Origin: Candidatus Calditenuaceae archaeon
GTDB lineage: Archaea > Thermoproteota > Nitrososphaeria_A > Caldarchaeales > Calditenuaceae
DNA: 45,069 nucleotides
Direction: 5' to 3'
Assembly: GCA_025058055.1 (NCBI GenBank)
Contig: JANXEU010000001.1
Coordinates: 1 to 45,069 of the forward strand
Below, piece by piece: positions 33,030 to 40,863 of this stretch; positions within the stretch are counted from its first letter, which is position 1; every line of letters begins with the position of its first letter. A program made the position numbers and the translations under genes. The notes under the pieces are model-generated. The model worked only from the letters and a program-made list of their open reading frames with translations, searched no databases and had not been told where the DNA came from.

Positions 33030-33806
33030 TCACTCTCTCCCACGCTTAGAGAGGATCTGAACCCATGGGTTGTCCTGAAGGTAGCTAGGAAGTGGTCCCT
33101 GCTCGCTCGCATCGTATCGGGCCTTGTCGTCTCGACTCTCGGCGATCGTCACCCTCCTCGCTCCCGACTCTAGGATCTCGACTTTTGCTGCTAATCTCTC
33201 GAGACGTTCCTTTAGCGACTCGAGAACCACTTCGATTTCACTCAAACGCTTCAGGGAGCCGATTTCGTTCTCGAGCCTCTCGATTCTACTGATCAAGCTC
33301 GTCGTCTCCTCTACGATCGACGCGCTGGCCTTTCCTTCAGTCATCGTTAGTTTCTGTATGATGGTGTTCTCCAACAAGTCCATCTTTCTGAGCATCTCTC
33401 TGATTGCACCTCTGACCTCCTCTAACGCCAGCGATCTCGAGTCCGGTGCTTCCGCGCGGGTTGTCATCTGAGCAACCTTAAGTCTGGGAGGCACAACTTC
33501 CTCAACGAAGCTCTCTCCGTACTTGACCAGCCCAAGTCCGTGAACCCTAAAGACGTATTCGCCGACTCTGCTCACTATTCTACCCGGGACTGCAACGTAC
33601 GCGACCCTCTCCCTCGCTGCGTCCATAGAGGCCTCAATCATGACAGAAATCAACTCAGGGGTGGACGCGTCCTCGTGAACTACTCTCACGACCCCATCCA
33701 ACGGGCCTTGCGATATCCGAATAAGGTCCTCTTCGATCGCAACGGAGTACCCTGCATCTTTAAAGTACTCAGCGATCCTCTGCACGGTCTGCCGTTCCTT
33801 TACCAA
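33030..33806 (-). CDS. Orphan protein with N-terminal alpha/beta domain and coiled coil
   Basis: 258 residues, TTG start, with a TATA-like tttcatatcgg ~26 bases upstream. Residues 1-~115 alternate strands and helices. They look like the N-terminus of a restriction-endonuclease-like or DUF-type domain: AEYFKDAGYSVAIEED, then RVAYVAVPGRIVSRVGEYVF, with no clear catalytic PD-(D/E)XK set. Residues ~125-220 form a long heptad-repeat coiled coil (ISRIERLENEIGSLKRL, VLESLKERLERLAAKVEIL). The last ~35 are polar. It probably oligomerises. The gene is flanked by carA and an SDR and no operon is evident. I do not recognise the family; it is perhaps a lineage-specific archaeal protein. Confidence 0.6.
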   Translation of the reverse strand: MVKERQTVQRIAEYFKDAGYSVAIEEDLIRISQGPLDGVVRVVHEDASTPELISVMIEASMDAARERVAYVAVPGRIVSRVGEYVFRVHGLGLVKYGESFVEEVVPPRLKVAQMTTRAEAPDSRSLALEEVRGAIREMLRKMDLLENTIIQKLTMTEGKASASIVEETTSLISRIERLENEIGSLKRLSEIEVVLESLKERLERLAAKVEILESGARRVTIAESRDDKARYDASEQGPLPSYLQDNPWVQILSKRGRE

Positions 33807-33847
33807 CTCCCCACCTCAAAGTCGATACCGATATGAAAGCATCATCC

Positions 33848-34624
33848 TCAACCCGAGTGAGAGAGGAAGTCAAGCCTCCCTCCGTCTATGGTGACGACCT
33901 GACCCGTGATGAACGACGCGCTCTCCGATACTAGGAAGGCCACCAGCTGGGCGACTTCCTCAGGTCTACCTACGCGTTTGAGAGACGTCCTCTCGGAGGT
34001 CCACCTGATAAGCTCCTCAGCCTCCTCCTTGGGACTCCCGAAGACTAGATCGGTCAAGATGAGGCCGGGCGCGACGGCGTTGACCGTGATCCCGTATTCC
34101 CCCAGCTCCATTGCGAGCCTCTTTGTGAGCACGACGATCGCCGCTTTGCTCATCGCGTAGTAAGTCGTGTTCTTAGCGCTGGTCCCGAATCCCGCTATCG
34201 AGCTCACGTTGATTATCCTGCCCCACCTGTTGACCCTCATGTATGGCACGGCCGCGGCTGTGCAGTTCACGACGCCTTTGACGTTGACCGAGTAGAGCCT
34301 GTCCAGAATCGAGATGTCGTCCATCACGCCCCCTCTCAGGAATATGCCTGCGTTGTTCACTAGGATGTCCAGTTTCCCGAAGGAGTTGACTGCCTCGGTG
34401 ACGAGCCTTTCTGCGTCCTCCCTCACGGAGACGTCAGCTCTTACTGCAATCGCTTTACCTCCTGCCTCTTGGATGGCATCGAGTGTCTTCTTCGCCTCAA
34501 CCTCCCTGTTAAGGAAATTACAGACAACGTAACACCCAGACTTCGCGAGCTCGACCGCTATCGCTCTACCTATACCTCTGGAGGAGCCCGTCACTATGGC
34601 GACTCGCCCATTCAGCTTCCCCAT
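33848..34624 (-). CDS. Short-chain dehydrogenase/reductase (FabG-like)
   Basis: 258 residues, classical SDR. The cofactor loop is TGSSRGIG (residues ~12-19), the structural NNAG is at ~91-94, and the catalytic Ser is in NVSSIAG with Tyr/Lys in YYAMSK. The pattern is closest to 3-oxoacyl-ACP reductase or a general alcohol/ketone reductase. Archaea lack fatty-acid synthase, so a sugar or keto-alcohol substrate is more likely (inference). A GGAGGT stretch sits just before the ATG, so it may be translated with a Shine-Dalgarno, unlike its leaderless neighbours. Confidence 0.85.
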   Translation of the reverse strand: MGKLNGRVAIVTGSSRGIGRAIAVELAKSGCYVVCNFLNREVEAKKTLDAIQEAGGKAIAVRADVSVREDAERLVTEAVNSFGKLDILVNNAGIFLRGGVMDDISILDRLYSVNVKGVVNCTAAAVPYMRVNRWGRIINVSSIAGFGTSAKNTTYYAMSKAAIVVLTKRLAMELGEYGITVNAVAPGLILTDLVFGSPKEEAEELIRWTSERTSLKRVGRPEEVAQLVAFLVSESASFITGQVVTIDGGRLDFLSHSG

Positions 34625-34722
34625 GACCTCCAGAACACTTCCCCAAGTCTATTAGTTTAACCAGCCCAATTTGCGATGAGAATTCACCTTAATACAATAG
34701 CAGAACGTGAGCATATTCTGGG

Positions 34723-35616
34723 TTGCAGTCGCAGACCAAGGCCGTCCTCACACCCGCATCGAGTTTCAAAATTTACTTCAAGCTCACGAAACCGAACGTC
34801 TGGTGGCTACTCGTCTACACCGGTATAGGAGGGTTCTTCGTCGGATCCGGACAAGCCTTAGACCTCCGCACATTAGCCCTAACGACGCTCGCCTTGATCT
34901 GCGGCTCAGCTGGATCAGAGACAATTTCCAACTACATCGAGAGGGAAACCGACTCGATGATGTCAAGAACGAGGAGGAGACCACTTCCATCGGGCGCGAT
35001 CAACCCTCCTGAGAAGGCCCTATGGCTAGGAATCGCCTTGACCTCCGCTGGCATCTTCACCTCAGCTCTCATCAACGTTTACGCGTTGTCTTTCATGATC
35101 GTAGGAATACTGGACTACTTGGTCGTTTACGTGCTGTTGACCAAGAAGCGGACTCCTCTGAACATAATCCTCGGTAGCTTTTCGGGAGGAGCTCCCGCCA
35201 TGATCGGTTACGTGTCCTCCAGTGGCACACCCGCCATCACGGGTTGGTTATTGGCAGCGCTGGTGGTCTTGTGGATACCAGGACACGTCTGGAGCCTCGC
35301 GTTGAGGTACAAGGAGGACTACAGGAGGGCCGGCATCCCAATGCTGCCTGTCGTAGTGAATGAAACTAAAGCGATAAGGTGCATAGTGTCCACTGTGATG
35401 TTACTGGTCGCGTTCTCGCTGATGCTCCCCTTGGTCGAACAGAGGCTCGGTACCGTTTATTTCGGTGCTGCCCTTGTTACTGGAGCCTTGCTGATCTACC
35501 TCAGTTTCCGGACAGCCATGAGGCCGGACTTCAAGAAATTCTGGAGGCTCTTCAAGTTCACCAGTCCTCATCTCGCGATACTCTTCGCCGCCATGATGGT
35601 CGACCTGCTCTTATAG
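34723..35616 (+). CDS. ctaB: Protoheme IX farnesyltransferase (haem O synthase)
   Basis: 297 residues with about nine membrane spans. The UbiA-type motif NYIERETDSMMSRTRRRP, followed by LPSGAI, and the second Asp-rich loop KEDYRRAGIPMLPV are those of CtaB. It attaches farnesyl to haem b to make haem O, the precursor of haem A used in the oxidase encoded ~7 kb upstream. FKLTKPNVWWLLVYTGIGG is the usual N-terminus. TTG start. The promoter is probably the aataca/ttaata stretch ~30 bases upstream. No CtaA is adjacent. Confidence 0.9.
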   Translation: MQSQTKAVLTPASSFKIYFKLTKPNVWWLLVYTGIGGFFVGSGQALDLRTLALTTLALICGSAGSETISNYIERETDSMMSRTRRRPLPSGAINPPEKALWLGIALTSAGIFTSALINVYALSFMIVGILDYLVVYVLLTKKRTPLNIILGSFSGGAPAMIGYVSSSGTPAITGWLLAALVVLWIPGHVWSLALRYKEDYRRAGIPMLPVVVNETKAIRCIVSTVMLLVAFSLMLPLVEQRLGTVYFGAALVTGALLIYLSFRTAMRPDFKKFWRLFKFTSPHLAILFAAMMVDLLL

Positions 35617-35670
35617 GACTTAAATGCATACAATAGGTATTTCATGAGGAGGTTATTGGTCGGGCGTTAG

Positions 35671-35681
35671 GACTTTTATAG
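35671..35681 (+). promoter_or_regulatory. TATA-like box for the 143-residue orphan
   Basis: A cttttatagg-type sequence is centred about 31 bases before the ATG at 35707. Confidence 0.45.
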
Positions 35682-35706
35682 GAAGACACACAACTCGATC
35701 TGGAAT

Positions 35707-36138
35707 ATGAGCGTGCCGATTGACGTGAAGACGACGCTTGAGAGGTTTCGGAGGTTCATGATCTATAACACGTGTCTGTCGTTCATTCCAAAGGGCTACT
35801 TGAAGGACCCGACGGTCTTCCCGGAGAGGAACAGCGAGAGGGGGCAGATCTACCTCGAGGCAGCCGCCAAGATCGAACTCGCCAAGATCAAGGACATCAC
35901 GTTCGTGAAGGCAGTCGACGTTCTCGGAATAATTTACGCGTCAAAGAGCGGTAACACGCAGCTCAGGTGGAGACAGATCAGCGGATCCCTTGGCAGACTC
36001 ATGGGACAGGCATCCCTGAATTCGGTCGTCAACCTCATCGAGTCCAAGGTGCTAACCAAGGAGTACGTGGAGGGGTTGGTCTCCCACATGCAAGAGCTTC
36101 GTAGCGAGAGGGAGGGCGAGAACTCAACTGAGGATTAG
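35707..36138 (+). CDS. Hypothetical protein
   Basis: 143 residues, mostly alpha-helical. Residues ~1-65 read TTLERFRRFMIYNTCLSFIP, then YLEAAAKIELAKIKDITFVK; the C-terminal third is amphipathic and acidic (HMQELRSEREGENSTED). No membrane span, no cysteines suited to a ribbon, no catalytic motif. A TATA-like box supports transcription from its own promoter. The last 15 bases overlap the convergent archaemetzincin gene. I do not recognise a family. Codon use matches neighbours, so the gene is likely real and perhaps restricted to this archaeal lineage. Confidence 0.6.
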   Translation: MSVPIDVKTTLERFRRFMIYNTCLSFIPKGYLKDPTVFPERNSERGQIYLEAAAKIELAKIKDITFVKAVDVLGIIYASKSGNTQLRWRQISGSLGRLMGQASLNSVVNLIESKVLTKEYVEGLVSHMQELRSEREGENSTED

Positions 36139-36639
36139 GGCCCTACAGCGGTCGCAAGGCTTGAACCCTTTATTGTCCGTGTCCTCGACGGAATTGCTGA
36201 AGTACATGACACAATCGCGTCTGACACAGTGATTTAACCCCAACAAATGGCCGAGTTCGTGAGAGACCTCCTTGCTCACGCGCGCGATGTAGGTGTTTAG
36301 TTCTTGATGTCTGAGCCTGTATGTCGAAACTACCGCCGACCTCTTGTACGCGAGTCCGAAACAGAAGTTGAAGCCATTGACGTAAATGTCGTCAGCCACG
36401 ATGACGATTAACAGCCCGACCTCTGGGACCAATCCCTCCACACTCCTCACCAACTCCAGCGCGTCGACCTGGCCCCTTCGCCTGTTCATTGACTTGGTGA
36501 TGAAAGAGCTCAAGTCAGAACGCTCTACCTTCGCGGAGAGACCATAGACCTCGTCTACAACTGAAAGAGCTCCGAGCACCTCTTCGCTCACAGCCTCATC
36601 GACGATGACCCTGACCTCCCCCCTCACGAAAGCTAACAT
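36124..36639 (-). CDS. amzA: Archaemetzincin metalloprotease
   Basis: 171 residues. The catalytic zinc motif is HELGHLLGLNHC, directly followed by the structural-zinc cysteines (RRDC, then CDRC near the end), and the Met-turn is CVMYFSNS. This long HExxHxxGxxHCx4C pattern defines archaemetzincins (zincins that may be aminopeptidases). ATG start, and the length fits the archaeal group (~170-190). The convergent gene overlaps it by 15 bases. The start region shares a TATA-like cttaaatg/catttaag with the divergent AK6 gene. Confidence 0.93.
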   Translation of the reverse strand: MLAFVRGEVRVIVDEAVSEEVLGALSVVDEVYGLSAKVERSDLSSFITKSMNRRRGQVDALELVRSVEGLVPEVGLLIVIVADDIYVNGFNFCFGLAYKRSAVVSTYRLRHQELNTYIARVSKEVSHELGHLLGLNHCVRRDCVMYFSNSVEDTDNKGFKPCDRCRALILS

Positions 36640-36665
36640 AACTCGTGTAACATTTAAGCAGGCGG

Positions 36666-37214
36666 ATGAAGGTAGTAATGGTTCTGGGAACTCCTGGTGT
36701 AGGTAAGAGCGCAGTTTGCAGCGAACTCGCGCAGAGGCTACAGGTACCGCATTTGGAGCTCACCGAACTCTCAGGCAACGTCACTGAGGTAGACCCTAGG
36801 GCTCTTTCCGCGAGAAGCAGTTCGATCCTCAAGAGGCACGGAGGTGGGGTGATCTCGAGCCACATAGTCTTCAAGCCTAGGGCCGTGAGAGTGATGAAGG
36901 CCATAGTACTCAGGAGAGATCCACTGGAACTCATCGAGGTGCTCCGGTCTAGAGGGTATGACGAGCCTAAGGTCGCTGAGAACGTCGAGGCTGAGTTCAT
37001 AGGTCTTATCTACTGGGAGGCGGTAAGGAAGTTCGGACGCCGATTCGTGCTTCAGTTAGACGTGACCAACAGGGAGTTAGTGGAGGTCATTGAGTTGGCA
37101 CATAGAGCCATTACCGGAGAACGCATCAGAGAAGAGGTTGACTGGATGAGTGATCTACCCGATGACCGACTTGAGAAGTTGTTGCGCTACCTGTCCTCAG
37201 TTACCTTGCTTTAA
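36666..37214 (+). CDS. AK6/Fap7-type adenylate kinase (NMP kinase)
   Basis: 182 residues. P-loop GTPGVGKS (residues 8-15), and the AK6 signature VLRRDPLELIEVLRSRGYDE, followed by KVAENVEAE. In eukaryotes this family (Fap7, hCINAP) joins 18S rRNA maturation and binds uS11; archaeal forms bind uS11 too. The length matches (~170-180). It is transcribed divergently from archaemetzincin, and the last 18 bases overlap the convergent dehydrogenase gene. Confidence 0.9.
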   Translation: MKVVMVLGTPGVGKSAVCSELAQRLQVPHLELTELSGNVTEVDPRALSARSSSILKRHGGGVISSHIVFKPRAVRVMKAIVLRRDPLELIEVLRSRGYDEPKVAENVEAEFIGLIYWEAVRKFGRRFVLQLDVTNRELVEVIELAHRAITGERIREEVDWMSDLPDDRLEKLLRYLSSVTLL

Positions 37215-38261
37215 GACTCGCTCAGCTCGCTCAGCGACCGCCTCGGCCATCTCAAGAGTACTGGCGCTGCCACCGAGGTCGTAAGTCACATGTCGCCTCT
37301 CCGCGACCACGTCCTCAACCGCCTTGAAGACTGCCCTCCCTTCTCTCACGAAACCGAGATACTCAAGCATCCACGCTGCTGAGAGCAACATCGCGGTTGG
37401 ATTGACTCTGTACTGACCCTTGTACTTGGGGGCACTGCCGTGTGCGGGCTCAAACATCGCGTATTTATCACCGAAGTTGGCGGAGTAGATCATCCCAATG
37501 TTAGCGACCAGTGCCGAGGCGAGTTCTGACAAGACATCCATGAATAGATTGGTGCTGAGTATCACTGTATTATTGAACCTCTGCGGGTTTTTGACGAGTT
37601 GTTGAGCCATGTTGTCGATGTAATATTCTTCCAGCGAAATACTGGAATAGTTAGATGCGACCCTCTGAACAGCGTTGAAGAACACCGAGTCAGTTAGCCT
37701 CAGGATGTTCCTCTTCGTTACGGCTATGACCTTCTCGAACCCCCTCCGCTTCGCCTCCTCAAACGCGTACCTAGCAACTCTTTCTGAGGAGAAGTCTGAA
37801 ACTCTTCTTATTGCGAGCGCTGTGCCGGGTGCGATCATGAACTCTATACCAATATACAACCCCTCAGTAGCTTCCCTAACACAGACGAAGTCCACGTCTC
37901 CTAGCGGACCAGGCAGACCTTTGAATGTCTTAATCGGCCTGACGTTTGCGTATAAGTCCATTCGCTGACGTATGCTGACCGCGACGCTCTTCGGCGCTCC
38001 CGGATCTGGAGGCGTAGTGGTTGGTGCTTTCAAACATGCGTCGCTATTCAGTATAACCTCCCACGTGTCGTCTGGGATAAGGGCGAAAGTGGTCGGCTTA
38101 CCGGCAGAGACCCACCAATCGTATCCCGCATCCTTCACCAAGACCTCAATCCCCGGGTTGATCTTCTCCAGAACTAAGAGAGTAGCCTCCGTCAGTTCAG
38201 GGCCGGTTCCGTCTCCTTTGATCAAGACAACAGACTTGGTTCTTGGCAAACTCAACTTCAC
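37197..38261 (-). CDS. Isocitrate/isopropylmalate dehydrogenase-family enzyme (probably isocitrate)
   Basis: 354 residues. KGDGTGPEL is the N-terminal motif. The substrate loop is SVAVSIRQRMDLYANVRP. EATEGLYIGIE is the isocitrate-type wording rather than the leucine-pathway ELTGGIYFG. Metal ligands lie in the region FGDKYAMFEPAHGSAP. The NAD side carries HGSAPKY, with the NAD-type pattern more likely than NADP. It is best read as NAD-dependent isocitrate dehydrogenase, although homoisocitrate dehydrogenase is possible. Start GTG 38261 is uncertain: AT-rich boxes lie only 6-17 bases upstream, so TTG 38255 or 38249 may be used. Confidence 0.87.
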   Translation of the reverse strand: MKLSLPRTKSVVLIKGDGTGPELTEATLLVLEKINPGIEVLVKDAGYDWWVSAGKPTTFALIPDDTWEVILNSDACLKAPTTTPPDPGAPKSVAVSIRQRMDLYANVRPIKTFKGLPGPLGDVDFVCVREATEGLYIGIEFMIAPGTALAIRRVSDFSSERVARYAFEEAKRRGFEKVIAVTKRNILRLTDSVFFNAVQRVASNYSSISLEEYYIDNMAQQLVKNPQRFNNTVILSTNLFMDVLSELASALVANIGMIYSANFGDKYAMFEPAHGSAPKYKGQYRVNPTAMLLSAAWMLEYLGFVREGRAVFKAVEDVVAERRHVTYDLGGSASTLEMAEAVAERAERVLKQGN

Positions 38262-38511
38262 TTAAATTAGCTTCTAATAAACCGTCAGCCTCGTTGAGGA
38301 GCCTGATCTCTACCTCCTTCGAGAACCACAGAGACGGACGACGCGATTAAGGTAACTCATTTGAAGATCGCAATCACGCAAGCTGATAAGCTGAACGAAT
38401 AAGCGGCGAACTCCGCGCGAGTTAACTCAACATGGAGTGGTGCCGTGAAACCGCCGAGAGAAGGAACGATCTTCGAAGCGCACCGGACAGTCAGCCTCTG
38501 TAAGACTTTCC

Positions 38512-38551
38512 CTGTGGACTTCAGCCAGAGAATCAAAGATTAAGTCCAGAG
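38512..38551. repeat. Inverted repeat, 10-base arms with one mismatch
   Basis: The arm ctgtggactt (38512-38521) and the arm aagtccagag (38542-38551) pair at nine of ten positions, with a 20-base loop. The core tggactt/aagtcca is perfect. Confidence 0.55.
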
Positions 38552-38683
38552 CCGAGTGGCGAGGGGAACCTGCTGAGCGAACGACCACACTCGACTAAGC
38601 AGCGAAAATCGACAGTGCAGGCAAAACGATCGTTGTGATGTCACTAGCTTGAGGTCGAGTCGCTGTAGGTTGTTGTTCCTACC

Positions 38684-38728
38684 CTTTAGACTCGTGAGTA
38701 GTCGTTTGACCGCACGAGTTATCTAAAG
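38684..38728. repeat. Inverted repeat, 13-base arm
   Basis: The arm ctttagactcgtg (38684-38696) pairs with cacgagttatctaaag (38713-38728), leaving only a 3-base bulge and a 16-base loop. It is the strongest stem seen in a gene-free part of the window. Confidence 0.6.
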
Positions 38729-38830
38729 TGACCGCTATTAACATGACTCGAATATACCACTCTGGGCAGGACATCTAGATAGATAATTAAAGTGTTACCA
38801 TAAAGTGTGTCCGATTTTTCAAGTCCTTGT

Positions 38831-39292
38831 CTATGTTGAAATGTCGTGAACGCTAGCGCCCGATAACATGAGGAGGTCGCTTGTCCTTAACTTGATTAAA
38901 GTGTCGGGAGAACCGCCCGACGTTACCACCTCGTCGTATCGGAGGATGCTGCTGTCGGCTATCACCCTGACGCCGGTGCGATGATTGAAGGGAGGCACAC
39001 CGCCAACGACGTATCCGGTCATCGACATGACCTCCTCCCTTGAAGCGATCCTAACCCGAGCTCCTATCACATGGGACAGCTTCGTCTTGTCCACACTTCT
39101 GTCACCCGAGCACAACACAACGATCGCGCTGTTATTCGACACGAAGACGACGTTCTTCACGATCACGGAGGGATCGCAACCTATAGACCTCGCGGCGCTC
39201 TCTACGGTCGCTGCCTCCTCGCCCTTGAGTTGGTAGAGCGTGAACTCAACTCCTCTCTTACTAAGGAACTCCATGATGGCCTCGTGACTCAC
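38831..39292 (-). CDS. YbaK/ProX-type aminoacyl-tRNA deacylase
   Basis: 153 residues from the GTG at 39292. The YbaK/INS fold is shown by EEAATVESAARSIGCDPSVIVKNVVFV, then VDKTKL with the conserved Lys, and the GGVPPFNHRTGVRVIAD turn with the Gly-Gly-x-P-P loop. These stand-alone domains clear mischarged tRNA such as Cys- or Ala-tRNA(Pro). The alternative ATG at 39274 (147 residues) is favoured by a cttaag-type box ~28 bases ahead of it. Specificity cannot be read from the sequence. Confidence 0.88.
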   Translation of the reverse strand: MSHEAIMEFLSKRGVEFTLYQLKGEEAATVESAARSIGCDPSVIVKNVVFVSNNSAIVVLCSGDRSVDKTKLSHVIGARVRIASREEVMSMTGYVVGGVPPFNHRTGVRVIADSSILRYDEVVTSGGSPDTLIKLRTSDLLMLSGASVHDIST

Positions 39293-39440
39293 GGCTCCTT
39301 AAGATCATCGTAGCCGAAATTAGCGGTTTGGGGCTCACTCAAGGCTGAAGTCATCACGACGCAGCTTTCACCTCCTCGATCATCGCCCCCCTTAGTAGCA
39401 CGTCAGATCAGAAAAACTTGAATGCGGAGTTGCGAGAACT

Positions 39441-39450
39441 GCTTTAATGA
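39441..39450 (+). promoter_or_regulatory. TATA-like box for the nuclease operon
   Basis: The sequence gctttaatga is centred about 31 bases before the TTG at 39476 and lies after the in-frame ATG at 39422. It favours the shorter protein. Confidence 0.45.
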
Positions 39451-39475
39451 CGTAGCGTCTAGGGGGGACATCGGG

Positions 39476-39769
39476 TTGAGTTATAGGAGGGGGCGGAGGT
39501 TCGAGTACGAGGTAAGAGACCTCTTCCGTTTGAGGGGATGGTTCGTCATCAGGGCAGCCGCTAGCAAACCTGTTGACCTCGTTTGCATGAAGAGGGGGAG
39601 CGTGGTGCTGGTGGAGTGCAAGTACGGTGATAAGCCCACGAGAACGGAGCTCGAGCAGGTGCGATTTATCTCCCAGAGCGTTGGTGCCACCGCTGTGATC
39701 GCTGTCAAGGAGAGGTACGGGAAGATCAGCTTCTATGACGCCCTGACAGGAGAGGAGTTCGTGCCGTAG
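39476..39769 (+). CDS. Hjc-like PD-(D/E)XK nuclease
   Basis: 97 residues from the TTG at 39476 (an in-frame ATG at 39422 would add 18 residues, two of them Cys). Catalytic residues in order: Glu10 in RRGRRFEYEV, Asp34 in KPVDLV, and Glu47/Lys49 in VVLVECKYG. This is the archaeal Holliday-junction resolvase layout, and the basic RRGRR start is typical. The protein is slightly shorter than Hjc (~120-140), so it could be a Hjc-like paralogue or another nuclease. It leads an operon; its stop is directly followed by the GTG of the aldo-keto reductase (TAGGTG). Confidence 0.8.
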   Translation: MSYRRGRRFEYEVRDLFRLRGWFVIRAAASKPVDLVCMKRGSVVLVECKYGDKPTRTELEQVRFISQSVGATAVIAVKERYGKISFYDALTGEEFVP

Positions 39770-40858
39770 GTGGATGGGATGCTGATGGGCAGATACGAAT
39801 CAAACGCTGCAACGAGGTTTGTGAAGAGAGCGGTTCAGAGAGGCGTAGCAGCGGAGCACTTCAGGTCAACGGAGATCGGCCCGATCTCCAGCTTGGGGCT
39901 CGGGACCTACCTAGGAGATCTGAATAGTGAGACTGATGAGCTGATGACGAACGCCGTGGTCCACGCGGTCTCGGAGGGTGCGGTGAACGTTGTGGACACG
40001 GCCATTAATTACAGGTGGATGGCCTCAGAGCGGTGCGTAGGATCGGGGCTGAGGTCTCTCGTGGAGTCTGGCTCAGTTGAGAGGGGGAGCGTGCTGATTT
40101 GTACGAAGGCCGGTTACCTCTCACACGACCCTCACTCAGGGGAAAGGTATGAGGAGTTCCTTGCCAAAAAGATCATCGGAGAGGGGCTCGCGAGTCCTAA
40201 CGAAATAGCTGCTGGAATTCACTGCATAGCTCCGAAATACGTGGAGTGGAGCGTGAGGAAGAGCATCGCCAACATGAACCTCGAGGCCGTGGACGTCGTC
40301 TACCTTCACAACGTGGGTGAGTCCCAGTCTCCGGTCTTTGGTAAGATCGAGACCTTGAGGAGGCTCGAGGGCGCGTTCAGAGCCCTTGAGGAGCTCAGGG
40401 CCGAGGGTTACATCAGTTGGTACGGTATGGCCACCTGGAGCTCGCTGATCGTTCCGGAAGATTCGGAAGAGCATCTGGAGCTGGAGGAGGTCGTCGAGGC
40501 AGCGCTCTCCGTAGCCGGGAGGTCGAACGGATTCAAGTTCGTGCAGCTTCCCCTGAACTACGCGATGCGGAGCGCGATCGAGACCAAGACTCAAACGGTC
40601 TCTGGGAATCAGCTGACCGCAGTTGAGGCCGCCAAGGCTCTGGGGTTGATCGTCGTGACCAGCGCTCCCTTGCTCCAAGGAAGACTGCTGCGGTTGGCGA
40701 AGCCCCTGGGCCGGAATTACGAAGGCCTGACGACTGCGCAGGCACTGATCCAGTTCTGCAGGAGAGCGCCGGTAACTACCACGCTCGTGGGTGCTAAGTC
40801 GCCGGAACACGTCAGGGAACTTATTGAGCTCGCCAAGAAGAGTCCTGCCATTGACTAG
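39770..40858 (+). CDS. Aldo-keto reductase family protein
   Basis: 362 residues, GTG start touching the previous stop; in-frame ATGs follow at 39779 and 39785. Catalytic tetrad in order: Asp76 (VVDTAINYR), Tyr81, Lys113 (ICTKAGYL) and His180 (VVYLHNVGE). A (beta/alpha)8 barrel with a C-terminal NADPH site (TTTLVGAKSPEH) is expected. The N-terminal ~30 residues and an insert at ~118-160 are longer than in standard AKRs. An oxidoreductase between a nuclease and a DUF429 protein is unusual; the substrate is unknown. Confidence 0.86.
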   Translation: MDGMLMGRYESNAATRFVKRAVQRGVAAEHFRSTEIGPISSLGLGTYLGDLNSETDELMTNAVVHAVSEGAVNVVDTAINYRWMASERCVGSGLRSLVESGSVERGSVLICTKAGYLSHDPHSGERYEEFLAKKIIGEGLASPNEIAAGIHCIAPKYVEWSVRKSIANMNLEAVDVVYLHNVGESQSPVFGKIETLRRLEGAFRALEELRAEGYISWYGMATWSSLIVPEDSEEHLELEEVVEAALSVAGRSNGFKFVQLPLNYAMRSAIETKTQTVSGNQLTAVEAAKALGLIVVTSAPLLQGRLLRLAKPLGRNYEGLTTAQALIQFCRRAPVTTTLVGAKSPEHVRELIELAKKSPAID

Positions 40859-40863
40859 CGGTC

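Larger units (their letters stand above)
38262..38830. other. Gene-free region of ~570 bases with inverted repeats
   Basis: No coding frame above ~45 codons looks real in either direction. Two inverted repeats stand out and are listed separately. AT-rich TATA-like elements (agataattaaag ~38,777-38,788; gcgattaagg ~38,341-38,350) could drive a transcript across it in either direction. The region may encode a structured RNA or be a decayed element. Confidence 0.5.

Noticed and set aside
38470-38560. RNase P RNA candidate on the minus strand (GGGAAAGTC near 38,505)
   Set aside because: Only one short box fits. The other conserved boxes (ACAGAA, AGCAA, GGCTTA-type) were not found at suitable distances.
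38684-38728. Inverted repeat as a simple transcription terminator
   Set aside because: No T run follows on either strand, and the nearest stop codons (IDH-family start side, YbaK stop at 38831) are not placed for it to end those transcripts cleanly, so it is reported as an unexplained structure.
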